A stretch of DNA of 64,000 nt, from NCBI RefSeq assembly GCF_000003815.2, contig NC_049979.1, forward strand, positions 12,760,613 to 12,824,612. The letters run 5' to 3'. This document shows positions 1-10,783 of this stretch, one piece after another (position 1 is the first letter of the stretch; every line of letters starts with the position of its first letter). The DNA is from Branchiostoma floridae. Its lineage: Eukaryota > Chordata > Leptocardii > Amphioxiformes > Branchiostomatidae. Below the pieces are notes generated by a model. That model searched no databases. It had not been told where the DNA came from and worked only from the letters and a program-made list of their open reading frames with translations. The translations under genes and the position numbers were made by a program.

Positions 1-116
1 TATGTTACACTCAACGTCTGTACGTCGTAGCTGGTTGCTGGTCTGGATACCATGATGTTATCATGTATTAAATCAGAAAAAAATACACTATTAAACTTTT
101 GTGCCTTTTCTTTCAG

Positions 117-1002
117 CCAGGAAGGGTGGTGACACTGGTAAAGGACCCAGAGGTAATGCAATTAACTGATCCTGATTATCCAGTACAGTTTAAGGCAGTT
201 CATCCAATGATAACATGGCAATTAGCAGTTCGATCAATGAGAAAGTCTATGCAAGTCAGTCATTGCATTTCTATGTCTTTATTTTGAATTACTACGTTTT
301 GAGGGAGTGGGTGGGGCTTTGGGCTCTATATCTTATGTGAATCAATATGAAATGTTTGTCATCATTCGTAGCTTGGGAAAATGACAGCTCAGAGACGACG
401 GTATTCAAATATGAAATGTTTGTGTAATGTTACATTATCTTACACTACTTTAGTCAAATGTATGCATGATTTATTACTCCATCATGTTTAATCTTCAGCC
501 TGCTAAGGTACTAGTAACTGATTGGCACTAAGGTTGTAATGGTTATAGGGTTATGCAGCATCTGTATCTTTGATAAAGTTAAGCATTGACTAAGCAACAG
601 TCGCTACTTTTTGTTTTTTCTCTAAAGGATTGTGTATGGGGAGTTGCTTACCAACTTCCTGAGAAAAATCTGGACGGTATTCTGGAGCATTTGGCCTTCA
701 GAGAAAATATCTACCACAAGGAGTCTGTGCCCTTCTATCCAGTGGACCCCTCCACCCAGCCCTTTGGTGTGATGGTTCATGTCAGTGTGAAGAACGAGAA
801 CAACCCACACTACCTGGGCCCTGCCTCGCTAGAAGACATGTCACACCAGATAGTGCAGAGTTCAGGGTGTGCAGGGAGGAACTCTGAGTATGTGTACAAA
901 CTAGCTGAGTTCATGAGAACTGAAGCGCCAGACAAACAGGATGATCAACTATATAACCTAGAGAGAATGGTTAGAGAAAGGGAAGCAAATCACACTGAAT
1001 AG
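117..1002 (+). CDS. CHAC2: CHAC2-like glutathione-specific gamma-glutamylcyclotransferase, last two exons (5' partial)
   Basis: ChaC enzymes cleave cytosolic glutathione into 5-oxoproline and Cys-Gly. Two exons are visible. The first, 117-152, follows a TTTCAG acceptor and encodes PGRVVTLVKDPE. The second, 628-1002, encodes DCVWGVAYQLPEKN onward and ends in TAG. Both joins are phase 0. Joined, they give the family run GRVVTLV...CVWGVAY, then a FRE segment that holds the catalytic Glu in this family, then YLGPASLEDM and GRNSEYVYKLAEF, all matching human CHAC2. The protein ends about where CHAC2 ends. The N-terminal exon with the YGSLIW motif lies left of the window. The gene is tail-to-tail with NAA80. 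CHAC1 is less likely because the C-terminal part aligns better with CHAC2. Confidence 0.9.
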
Positions 1003-1095
1003 ATAGTCCTTAAGCTGAGTTTTGTTGTAAGTCAGTTGTCTTCATTCCTAGCTGGTTAAGACTGTATAGAAAACATGCCACAGTCAATGGTCCTG

Positions 1096-1101
1096 AATAA
1101 A
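1096..1101 (+). terminator. AATAAA poly(A) signal for the CHAC2-like gene
   Basis: AATAAA lies 94 bases after the CHAC2-like stop codon. It is the first canonical signal downstream and is a likely cleavage signal. Confidence 0.55.
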
Positions 1102-1137
1102 TCATATGTCATACAAGAGAAAAATAATTGGCTGCCT

Positions 1138-1143
1138 TTTATT
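1138..1143 (-). terminator. Candidate AATAAA poly(A) signal for NAA80
   Basis: TTTATT on the plus strand reads AATAAA on the minus strand, about 460 bases past the NAA80 stop. If used, the NAA80 and CHAC2-like transcripts end within about 40 bases of each other. This is weak evidence, because the motif is common in AT-rich DNA. Confidence 0.3.
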
Positions 1144-1606
1144 AAGGAGGTTAAAAAAGACGTTTATGTATTCCTGTCATACAGCAGGTCAAGATATTTG
1201 GACTGTTAGTAGAGCCAATTTAACAATATAAATTTCACACATGATCATTCAAGTGTAGGCTATGACTGTATTAAGAACTATACATGTAACCGTTATTAAG
1301 ATATATAAAAAAAGGAACAGTATCATAACAATGCATGATCATAAATATGTTATCTAATTAGTAGCTGTAAACATCAGATTTGGAATGAAAGGAACTACTG
1401 CTACATGTACATGATCTACGAGGCCTACAGTACCATCCCTGTATCTAGCTGTCTTTTTGAATGGGACTACATTCTCTTGCCATATTGTCATGACTGCCAT
1501 AGATATCATGAATAAAACAAAACTTCTAACACCACTGTCTCATCTGTCTTCAGAATCTCCTTAAAAATCCTAGTCAGTCAGAAGTTCTGCAGTGTGTAGT
1601 TTTGTG

Positions 1607-4273
1607 TCAGCTGGTGTCTGGTAGGACCTTCATCATCCAGTCTGTTTTCTGTTCCACGCTGGGAAACCTTCTGTACTTGGGGAAGATGCCAGATGGGGCT
1701 GGGGGCCTAGACTGGCGAGTACTGGACAAGTAGCCAGGGGCACTTGGAGGGGCTGGCCGTGGTATGCTTTCTAAGGGAGGGATATATTGTGAAGGTGGAG
1801 GGGGTATGTTTGATGGGGGCGGTGGCGGAATGTATCCAGGCGGTGGAGGTGGAGGAGGTATGTGTCCAGGGGGTGGTGGAGGAGGGGGTATGTGTCCAGG
1901 GGGTGGTGGAGGAGGGGGTATATTTCCAGGGGGTGGTGGAGGAGGGGGTATGTGTCCAGGGGGTGGTGGAGGAGGGGGTATGTGTCCAGGGGGTGGCGGA
2001 GGAGGGGGTATGATTTCAGAGGAAGGGGATGTTTGAGCAGCAGATAGAGACATGTCCTTCATACAATTGCTAAGAGGATGAGTCAAATTGTTCCTGATTT
2101 GTCCATTGACAGAGTCCTCAAAAAATACATCATCGTTCTTTGCTCCAGAACTGTTCACAGCTGGACCGTTTAGCTGCAAGTCCATGGTAGTCCTGTTGAA
2201 GTTGGGTAGAACACTGGCATCAAGCTTCTTCAGCTGCTCAGGGGTACAAAAGATTGAAGTCAGACACATGATTACCAGTAAGACTGGAGGACATACTTGT
2301 CTTAACAAGTTCTTATACTATATTTAGTAATATTGTAATAAAGCAGCCTTTGGTACTGATCACTTGCAGACCTACCTTTGAATTAAGCAACATGGCAGAA
2401 TATGGTGAATTTTGAAAAGGTGCTAATGGCATCAACATACAGTGGAAGTAAAGTGCATCTTTGCATTTGAACTATTCTATTCATCTTCATGACTACAGTA
2501 CAGGACATTGAACAGAGAAAAAATCTACTGTCTACAAATCTTAGCTCACTCCATGAAGAGATGATAAAGAACATTGAACCTGAAGTGATAACCACACATC
2601 TCAAAGTACGAACAGATCTTACCAGACGTTCATTGATCTTGACCGAGCAGGGTTTGACAGCTGACACAGACTTGCTGTAGTTGTATCCTAAATGCTCATA
2701 AAAGCCCTGTTTGTCATGGGTGGACAGGTACACCCTCTTGAACCCAAATCTGGCAGGGGAAAAAGATATTTTCATTATCACATTTGTCAATAGGGAATGA
2801 CAGGCAGACACAAGTGGATGCATGAAACTGTTATACTGTATGTATAGATACATTTACTGATTTGAGCCTGCTGATTTTGTTGTTTCTACATAAAGACTCC
2901 AGTTGTCAGTCAGAAACAGCTGCTGACCCGCATGTCAGTATATTCAACATGTGATATGGGTGTGGCCATCTGGCTTAATGGTCACAAAATGTTTTTAGAA
3001 AAAGCTTGTAAGTCCATGTAGCAGAACACGTGGAGCCTTCTTGCTCGGGACCATTATACAATGTTTCATGTTTGTATGAGTTCCATCTGCATTGGAATAT
3101 GGGCTGTTTAAACAACAAGGTACATCCTGATTCTACAATGAGATACGTCTTTCAAGTACTGTACCATATAATTCTGTATCCCCACCCAGAGCATTGCAGC
3201 CTCACCCACCTGTGAGCTATCTCCTCCATGTTCTCCATCAGTCTCCTCCCCAGACCACGCCCTCTGTTCTCTATAGACACCACAACTAGGATGTAAACAT
3301 GGAACACCACAGTGAGTACTCTCAAGGATGGTCATTATGATATCTTAAGGGGATATGTAAATAAGTGTACATTTTGTGACTTTAACATAAGACTTTGCTG
3401 AGCCTCCACAGCTAAATCTTCTTACAGCTAACCTCAGCCTTTGACACGTTGGCCTGTGTAAGCTCTGATAACTGTCTGGTCCAGATCAAAGAATAGCAAA
3501 CCCTTTCATAAGTCTTTCAATTCTTTTATAGAGTGTTACCTAGTAGCTCACACTTGGGAGGGAAGATAACACAGTCAAGAGGTCAGCTTTAGAAGCAAAA
3601 TGAAAATATGGAATATAATGGCAACCAAATTATCAACATATTATTGCTTTCTTTTTCCTTGTACACTGTCATTGCCCAGTGAAAATATTCCTAACAGGAC
3701 TATTCAACTTGAGGTCTTCAGAATGCGTTCTATCACTGGGAATCCCTTCTTACCTGACTCTACCACCACACTGTCTGCCATGCCCAGCACCCTGCTGATC
3801 TTACAGTAGCCCACAACTTTCTCCTTGCCTGATCTGGTTCTCTCCAACATGACAATACTACATGGCAGGTCATTACTGGACTTTTCCAGATTCCGCTCCC
3901 TAAAGAAAGATGGGGCAGACACCGGTCAGCTTTGTAGTACAGGTTAATGACAGCTGATAACGAGTAAGAGAGAATCAAGAGCTGCTGCGATTATGTTATC
4001 AATAACAATACAGCAATTTGAACTTCATTCTTTTCAATTCCTTCCATAATCTCCCCCTTCTCTTTGATTAACAAAAACTTGAGCTTGCTCCACGTACTCC
4101 ACTGCATCCTTTTAAAAATCCAACGTTATAGTGTGAAACAAAGCAATTGAAAATCCATGTACATCTGGCTGGTACCTGAGTGCCTGGCTCCTGGGCCACT
4201 CACTGTTGAGCAGTTCAACACAGGACTGGGTCAAATCCCGGCGATCATGCAACAGCACAAACTCTGTGTCCAT
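1607..4273 (-). CDS. NAA80: NAA80 (NAT6), N-alpha-acetyltransferase of actin, with polyproline expansion
   Basis: NAA80 is the GNAT acetyltransferase that acetylates the processed N-terminus of actin, acting with profilin bound to its proline-rich region. Five coding exons join in consistent phase: 4273-4176, 3899-3754, 3285-3210, 2749-2623 and about 2236-1607, giving about 358 aa. Features in order are SCVELLNSEWPRS, VVGYCKISRVL, the acetyl-CoA loop NRGRGLGRRLMENMEEIA (R-x-x-G-x-G), and YLSTHDKQGFYEHLGY. Then come six IPPPPPPPG(H/N/Y) repeats and a C-terminus with DWMMKV that resembles the human FWMEKD end. The human protein is shorter, near 286-308 aa. The start ATG sits one base after an acceptor-like TTTCAG, so a 5' untranslated exon is likely. 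The last exon could begin at 2236 or 2233. Confidence 0.88.
1838..2012. repeat. 30-bp minisatellite inside NAA80 encoding polyproline repeats
   Basis: Near-identical 30-base units, rich in GGT/GGA on the plus strand, repeat about six times. On the minus strand each unit encodes I, seven prolines, G and then H, N or Y. Both other plus-strand frames stay open across the array and yield glycine-rich or tryptophan/arginine-rich shadow frames. Confidence 0.95.
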
Positions 4274-5502
4274 CCTGAAACAGTCCATCATCACATGTAG
4301 TTATATCTATCTAACATAACAGGTATATAAATAGTCAGGGTCAACAAGAACAGAAATTGTCCTCTTTGCCCTTGACTTTGATTTCTGCCCAAAATGAGTT
4401 TTGAATATAAATTCTATGTATTAAGACCAACATTGCACATTTACATAGAAAATTTGATCCCATTCTAAATATGTTAACGTTACAGTACTGTAACAAGCAA
4501 CATTTTGATGTTAATACAAATAACGTTATAACTTTCTGCCTTAGTAAATATTAAGACTAAAATTCATGTCCTGAGTTACATTCATGTCCTTTCTGACCAC
4601 AAGCAGAGCACTGATAACTCACAAAACTACAATCGGATCACAAGCATGTCTGCAGTATTCACGATGGTGTTTCTTAAATCATGAGTTCCTTCTAACAAAA
4701 TTAACGTTATATCGGGAATCAAGACATGCAACCATTTCAGCAGCATTGTATCACAATACAAAGGACGAGATCGCAAGCACACGGAGACTATATCTTGTCA
4801 TTGAATAGCGTTACAAAATAGGGTTAACCTTCTTACACGGTGAATACTGGGCTACTGCCCCCCTCCCACTCAACTCAACTTACTGTACGAGCGGGTTACT
4901 TCAAACGGGTCCGGACAAGAAGAATACTGCTTATCAGTCTGAGACGGCACCGGACCGGACCGGTATCTAAGCCAGCACGAATGCCTTTCATACTCTCCTC
5001 GTGCGCGAAGCTATGCGATGGCTGTAGACACAGGACACTGCATCTGTCACCCAGCTGACTGAATAAAAACTTCCAAGGTCAGGGGTCAGGGTTGTACGCT
5101 CCGGATTTGCAGTACTAACAATAATCCCAAGGGGTCGCCCTTACACTATCACTCAACCCGTCGAGCTCCCACAGACATTGCCCACATGCCATAATGATTC
5201 TAGATCACACTAGCAATAGGACAGAAAAGACCACACTTATCATTATGGTTAAACCAAAGAGGTTCAATTAAACCCGTATGATAAAGTTTTGTTAACCGAA
5301 CTATCAGCTCACTCAGTGTTAACGTTACCAATTGTAAACATATAACATTAACGTTAAACGTTTATAGATGGAGCTTTGGCTATGGCATTTGTTCAGTATT
5401 CACCTCTTACACATTTCTCCAAGATATCCAAGCAACAAAGTCTAACATGAAATCAAATGCAGAAATACAGGCTATTCCAACAGACCTCTTAATGTTCATC
5501 AT
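4274..5502. other. Intergenic: NAA80 upstream region
   Basis: No recognisable protein-coding exon. The stretch around 4840-5060 is richer in GC and could contain the NAA80 promoter and a 5' untranslated exon, but no splice donor could be assigned with confidence. Confidence 0.4.
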
Positions 5503-5724
5503 GTAACGCTAGTTCACCTTTATCCGTTGGGTAACATATATCCATTGCTTTCTAAAAACAGTGTATTTAGGCACATAAAGTCGGCGGGTGATAGTTTTAA
5601 ACTGTAATATCCTGAAAATATTGCAATTTGAAACTAATGTTCATCAACGTGATATCCCCAAATACCCTGTTATTAAAAGCAACGAATATAGGTTACCCAA
5701 TGGATAAAGGTGAACTAGCGTTAC
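5503..5724. repeat. Fold-back (inverted) repeat with about 68-bp arms
   Basis: The arm at 5503-5571 (starts GTAACGCTAGTTCACC) is repeated as a diverged reverse complement at about 5658-5724 (ends GGTGAACTAGCGTTAC), with an 86-base spacer. The two arms differ by scattered substitutions, as expected of an old fold-back or MITE-type element. Confidence 0.75.
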
Positions 5725-5746
5725 CGTTCACAACATGTACATGTAG

Positions 5747-5879
5747 AATACAACACGGTGTATTCCTCATCACCCGAGGTTCCAGCCCGACTGCGGATCG
5801 GATCACCCGACTGCTGGAGGGCGACCCGACCCACGGGAGGGCTGGGCCGAGGGGGATGTGGAATACACTGTATTGCATT
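5747..5879. repeat. Short inverted repeat around a GC-rich core
   Basis: A 20-base arm at 5747-5766 matches the reverse complement of 5860-5879 at 17 positions. The core is GC-rich and itself partly self-complementary (CCAGCCC versus GGGCTGG). It probably belongs to a dispersed repeat adjoining the preceding fold-back. Confidence 0.5.
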
Positions 5880-6870
5880 TTATTTATGTCATACCCACTT
5901 GTTAAAACACATGTTTTCATGCGAAATGTGACAGAAGTTGCAAAAATTTGGTGTCCTCAAACAAATTGTTACAACAGCAATGTTCCAACGTCCGAAACAA
6001 GCATTCAAATTTTCGACTGCGCCGCACACGGCATGGGCAGAGTACGTTCAAAGTGTTTGATGGAAGCCTGTGTGATAAAACTTCAAAGCATGTGTGATAC
6101 AGCTTTTTACGTTATCGCGGCCCAAGTATATGACATAAAATACAATAAACTGAACAATATCAAGCCTTGATATCATGTCAGCAGCAAAACAAATGACACG
6201 GTCATCCTGCATACCAGCAATGCATGACATCATACTTTATGAATCATCATCACTTTCTAAATCCTGTACAAATTGTTTTGTATTCTTGACTTTAATGCTA
6301 CAGCTTGCCTGTTCAAAGGAACTTATCTGTAATTTGACATACATGTATATCATCAATGTCTCTTTAACCTCTTTGATTTCACAAAGTAACAATTAACTAC
6401 AGGTATCTGTACATACATTCCACAAGTAGCAATTAGAGACAGTTATATTTTACTTTCAAATCAAAAAACATATTTCAAGATACAACAGTCTTGTCTCATT
6501 GTCAATAAAGGTTTAAGTCAAAGTGAAGCAGTGTAAAGCCAGGAAAGCCTTCCTTGAAGACTTTATTAGTAAAATCTCATTTGCTACACATGCTCATCAG
6601 CAGTATACCTTACAGGTAAGCCAAGCGACATGATGGCAAAGCAGCCCATTTACAAAACGTTGTTAACTTCTACCAATAGTACAATTTTGCACATACAATT
6701 TAATCACGAGAAGGAAGAATTAATATGTTTTTACTTATTGGCTGAAAGGACCTCTATTATGGAAGACTTCTGTAGTCGGATGAAATAAAATAAGCTGCCC
6801 TGTGATGTAGCATCTGTTGAAATACGTCAATGAAGATTAGACATCCAGGTAATAAGATACAGCAAAAATC
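5880..6870. other. Intergenic, nothing recognised
   Basis: AT-rich sequence without a supportable exon. A 180-aa open frame covering 5628-6170 crosses both fold-back repeats and resembles no family I know. TTTATT at 6562-6567 could serve as a minus-strand AATAAA for the DMAC1-like gene. Confidence 0.3.
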
Positions 6871-6958
6871 AGTTACTCAAGCAATTGGATATGGAGTCAC
6901 TGACAAAAAACAATGAATGTTGTTTGAAACGTCTGACCGTTTCCAATATTATTTCCAG
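6871..6958 (+). repeat. Left copy of an 88-bp inverted repeat flanking the DMAC1-like gene
   Basis: Begins AGTTACTCAAGCAATTGG and ends TTCCAATATTATTTCCAG. It matches the reverse complement of 8883-8970 at 86 of 88 positions by eye. Confidence 0.9.
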
Positions 6959-7015
6959 TTGCTGGGGTGACTACTTTTAGGCACAGCTGTTGAAATGTTT
7001 TGCACTTGAACAGTC

Positions 7016-8796
7016 TCAGAGAACACTTTTTTTCTGCCAGCTCTCATCAGTAATTACTGCCTCCTCCTTCTCCAACTTGGCCATGGCGTGTTCCTCTCTC
7101 AGTCTGAGTCTGCGCTGCCGTTCCTCATACCTCCTCAACCAGTCATCCTGGATCTGCTTCTGTGGGTCCACAATGATGGTGATACCAGCAACACCCAGAC
7201 CTGCAAAATAAACACCACATTTACAATGTTTCAAAACAGTACAGGCCACAATAAATTAATCACCAACAATCAATTACTTAAAAGGTTCATCTGAATTCAA
7301 AAAGAAACTAGAGTCCATTCCAAGACACCATGCGGATGTTTGTTGCCATTGTTTAGAATTGATTTTTAAGTTTTGTAATTATATGTCTAGGACATTTGAT
7401 ACTTTAGAAATATTTTTAACACTGTTTCAACTTTATAAATATTTCCCTGGTCCTGTAAAACTTTGGAAATATTCATGGTGTGGAATTGGATACTTCTAAT
7501 GGTTTCTAAATAATGATAACAGCATTCTACCATTATTTGCCATTTTCTACCATTTTTTGTAAATGGTTCGGTGGGCTGAGAATATAGCAATTCACACATC
7601 CTTGCAAAGTATGGTTGGGTGCCGTGCAACAATGGCCCACCACAAAGGATCCACCAGTGCCCAGCAGTGAAATCTAAAAATATACAGATGCAACAATAGG
7701 GCTTACTTTTATGGGGGCAATAAACCAATTTTACCATTTGGCCAGGTTTACCATTTTTTGTAAATATTTGTAAATGTGAAATAATCACAGAGAGGTTTCA
7801 CAATTATTCTGAATAAAGGTAGTTTTGTACAGTTACTTTAAAAATGTTTCTAAAATATTCAAAGAAATTCAAATAAATGAGTATTTTCTTAGTCAATTTT
7901 TTGAAAATAATTGAATTATTGTGGCTCAGATATTCTTTTATTCAAAATAATTCAGACTAATTATAAATATCGCCTAAAAACCCTCATGGTGTCTTGGAAT
8001 GGACTCTAAGTTACTAACTTATTACAATTTTACCAAGTCTCTATGTTTGTCTTTATGGGTTTGGGCTTTGACTTTTCCAATTCTCAATGAACATACATGC
8101 ACTTTCTGATATTTATGAGTCTCTCAACATAAGTATTCTCATAACTCACACAAAGCAAAGAAGATCTTGATGAGAGGTCCGGTTTTGCGAGTGTAGCGTA
8201 TACGGGCTCTGCTGCTCATGTAGACATAAACCCCTGCACCAATAAACGACAGGCCTGAGACCCACCTGTCAGAACAAAATAAACAATTTGGTGTAAGAAC
8301 GTCATAATTAAAACTGTCAAGTGTATATCAGGGCATTTTGCAACAAAGTTTGCATTTGGACTTTCACAGATTGGTTTCCTGCTAGACTGCAATGGCAATG
8401 GAATATTTAACATTACTTAAATAATGGATTTACATTCATTGAAAAATATGGTACACATGTATATCAAGCATAACATATTTAACCTCCTTTTTTTACAGAG
8501 GTGAATATGGATGTTAACTGTGATATTATCAAATCTGAACTGTACCTGCAAGATTGACACTCCCCGAGATACGTCTGCAGCCTGCCCCGTTTCCCCAGCC
8601 CGATGTCTTCCTGTGAGTCGACCAGCCAGGGGATCCTGGTGGGCGGGTACTGACTCAGCATGGCGGGGTCCCGGGGGACTCTCCTGTACGGCTGAGGGGG
8701 GGCCTCGGGAGGGTCTCTGGTACCTTCATCTGCAGCTGGGGGGCTGTCAGCTTCTGCAGCTCTTACACTCAGCACCGAGGCCAGGCGATGGAACAT
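7016..8796 (-). CDS. DMAC1/TMEM261-like (DUF4536) mitochondrial membrane protein, 183 aa
   Basis: Three exons join in consistent phase: 8796-8546, 8265-8150 and 7200-7016. The product has an 80-residue proline-rich N-terminal part, a CQSCRWVSGLSFIGAGVYVY segment (CxxC followed by a first membrane helix), a second hydrophobic helix (IKIFFALCLGVAGITIIV), the run DPQKQ, and a basic, acidic helical tail. The CxxCRxxSGLxxxGAGxYVY pattern and the VxxDPxxK after helix two match DMAC1, an assembly factor for the distal membrane arm of respiratory complex I. Human DMAC1 is about 115 aa, so both ends are longer here. The start is the first ATG of the exon, and no upstream coding exon is needed. The family call is moderate, since the shared domain is short. 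Confidence 0.65.
7309..8008. mobile_element. TA-flanked 0.7-kb non-autonomous DNA transposon in a DMAC1-like intron
   Basis: The sequence TAGAGTCCATTCCAAGACAC (7309 on, 24 bases identical) recurs as an exact reverse complement ending at 8008. Both ends carry TA, as expected for a Tc1/mariner-type TA target duplication. The interior is AT-rich and encodes no transposase. It lies in the last intron (7201-8149), and splicing of the host gene should be unaffected. Confidence 0.8.
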
Positions 8797-8882
8797 GGTG
8801 CTCGTTCAGTACTTCCTGTTAGATCGATGTAAATGGACAAAGCATGACAACTGGTCGTTAATTAATAGGGGTTAAAGGGTAC

Positions 8883-8970
8883 CTGGAAATAATATTGGAA
8901 ACGGTCAGACGTTTCAAACAACATTCATTGTTTTTTGTCAGTGACACCATATCCAGTTGCTTGAGTAACT
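8883..8970 (-). repeat. Right copy of the 88-bp inverted repeat
   Basis: Reverse complement of 6871-6958 with two mismatches. It starts 86 bases upstream of the DMAC1-like ATG, so it may overlap the promoter of that gene. Confidence 0.9.
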
Positions 8971-9091
8971 GCTTTTATAATAATGGCCTGCAATACAGAT
9001 AACCAATAATCTCCTTGAGATAACCAAGGAGGTTAAAACCTTCTTGAGCAACAAAGAGTGACAAATGTTGCATACAGGAATACATCAGGAT

Positions 9092-9518
9092 TAGGGCTGG
9101 GTATCGGTACAGCGTACCGGTACAAAACCGGTTTTTCTTATTGGACCGGTCCAGAAAAACCGGACCTGAAAAAATTAGGTGGACCGGATGTTGGACCGAA
9201 AAAAAAATTAACATATCATTTTATCAGGCATTCACACGTTTTGGCGCTTGCAGTTGGAAGAAAATGACAAGAGTGAAGTAGAGTAGAGTTTATAGTAAAT
9301 TCTACCAAGGTTTACAGTCAATCGCACAGGTGCAGTTAGCGTTGTAGTGTTTTAAAACGCCAGTGTAAGTCTAATACTCAACCAAATAGATTTCTTGGTA
9401 GTGAAATGGACCATTGGTATGAGTCATACTGAATCAGGTCCAGGTTCAGGTCCGGACCTGGACCTGATCCTTTGGACCTGAACCGGACCTGAATTTTCTG
9501 TACCGGTACCCAGCCCTA
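9092..9518. mobile_element. 427-bp inner element rich in GGTACCGG/GGACCTGAA motifs
   Basis: Termini TAGGGCTGGGTATCGGTACA and the reverse complement of TAGGGCTGGGTACCGGTACA differ by one base. The interior repeats ACCGG and GGACCTGA many times. It sits exactly at the left end of the larger element and seems to have replaced or captured that element's own left terminus. Confidence 0.65.
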
Positions 9519-10263
9519 ATCGAATGTCGGACGACTCGGACCATTACCAACTCGGACCAGTCAACTCGGCCCATCTGCCGGGACAACTCGGACCATCCCC
9601 CCACAGCTATTTCATTGATTTTTTTTTTCGAAAATGCAATCCCAACACTAGTTTTATATGTACATACTCTGAAATGAGAAAACTGTAGGTTGGATTGATT
9701 GGGTTGTGTAATTCATCGGAACTTTTCGGCATAACCTCCTTGGGCATTCCATGCGGCGCACATTAGGTCATTGACCCCGAAATACGCAGTGTGTGTGGAC
9801 ACGTGGATATATGTGAGGTGCTTCTAAGAGAGGACAGTAGTAAACTTTATCATTTCTTGCTCTTCGGAATAGCTTTAGACAAATAAGAAGTGGGTATTGA
9901 TCAGAGAATGAGTCATTTTTGTTGAAGATTAATTGCTATTAAAATCAAGAATTTTTTTTCAAGCCGACCGTGTCCACTTTGTTTCGATATCGCCGGCGCC
10001 CGCGGCACATATGATACTAGATCAAAGGACCGCCACTCTGTATGACCAGGAGACTTCTGAAGTTCTAATAGTAGCAGCTGGGGACAATCTTTATAATACT
10101 AGTACAAATGTACCAAGAAATGTCAATTTTTTTTTTCAAAAGATAAGTAATTTGGTCCGACTTGTACATGGGTGGTCCGAGTTGACTAGGGGGGTGGTCC
10201 GAGTTGACCAGATTTTCAATGGGCCGAGTTAGTAATGGTCCGAGTCGTCCTGATTCCGCCCTA
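9092..10263. mobile_element. hAT-type non-autonomous element with 8-bp target duplication, composite
   Basis: The stretch begins TAGGGC and ends GCCCTA and is bounded by the identical 8-mers ATCAGGAT (9084-9091 and 10264-10271), the target-site length usual for hAT elements. The right part, 9530-10263, has clustered ACTCGGACCA/GGTCCGAGT motifs in opposite orientations at its two ends. The left 427 bases form a separate element (next entry). No transposase is encoded. Confidence 0.7.
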
Positions 10264-10718
10264 ATCAGGATCAGGATCCAACTTAAAACCTCCATGATTT
10301 CAGCAGATTCAGTCTGCATCTACTTTCTCAATGCTATTTGCTACACATGCATGTCCCATTGCACATGTTTTCCACATATGAAACAAAATAACGTTATATA
10401 ACATAGAACATGTCATTAATCAAATCTCAAATTAAACGTACAATGTCATCATTTGGAGTAAAACACAAGTCGACCTTACCAAGTACTCACGTTCTGATCT
10501 ACGTTACCTTTGACCTTAAAAAGAGCTGTCTATGGCTTTTATTCTACCGCCTGTAAATCGCGTTGTATACTTACGTTTGTAAAAGTATCTTAACGGAGTA
10601 AATGCAGCTTCAAAATCTCATTATTACATCAGTAGTTTCTAGATTGGCATGTGAAGTATTTACACCTTTTCGTACTTGATTAAGGCACGCCTTATTTCTG
10701 TGCCGTGAACAGCCTAGT

Positions 10719-10783
10719 CAGCTGACCAGTCGACAGCTGACCGTCCGTGACCACAGTGTGGTCCGTGACGGTAGAAACTCACC
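10719..10783 (+). promoter_or_regulatory. Repeat-rich region just upstream of the S9 peptidase start
   Basis: Two direct repeats, CAGCTGACC (10719-10727, 10734-10742) and GTCCGTGAC (10743-10751, 10761-10769), lie within 65 bases of the ATG. The second pair flanks a small dyad (GACCAC-AGT-GTGGTC). The site is compatible with a 5' UTR or proximal promoter. No TATA box was seen. Confidence 0.35.

Noticed and set aside
1744..2047. Glycine-rich plus-strand frames
   Set aside because: Complement of the polyproline minisatellite, and a 30-base period keeps several frames open.
1607..2308. Stand-alone secreted proline-rich protein of 233 aa
   Set aside because: Its first 24 codons, including the signal peptide, are intron sequence. 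A good acceptor at about 2237 joins the rest in phase to NAA80.
5628..6170. 180-aa open frame
   Set aside because: Overlaps two fold-back repeats, no recognisable domain, no splice or promoter support.
7387..7788. 133-aa minus-strand frame
   Set aside because: Lies inside the TA-flanked transposon, has repetitive composition and no transposase motif.
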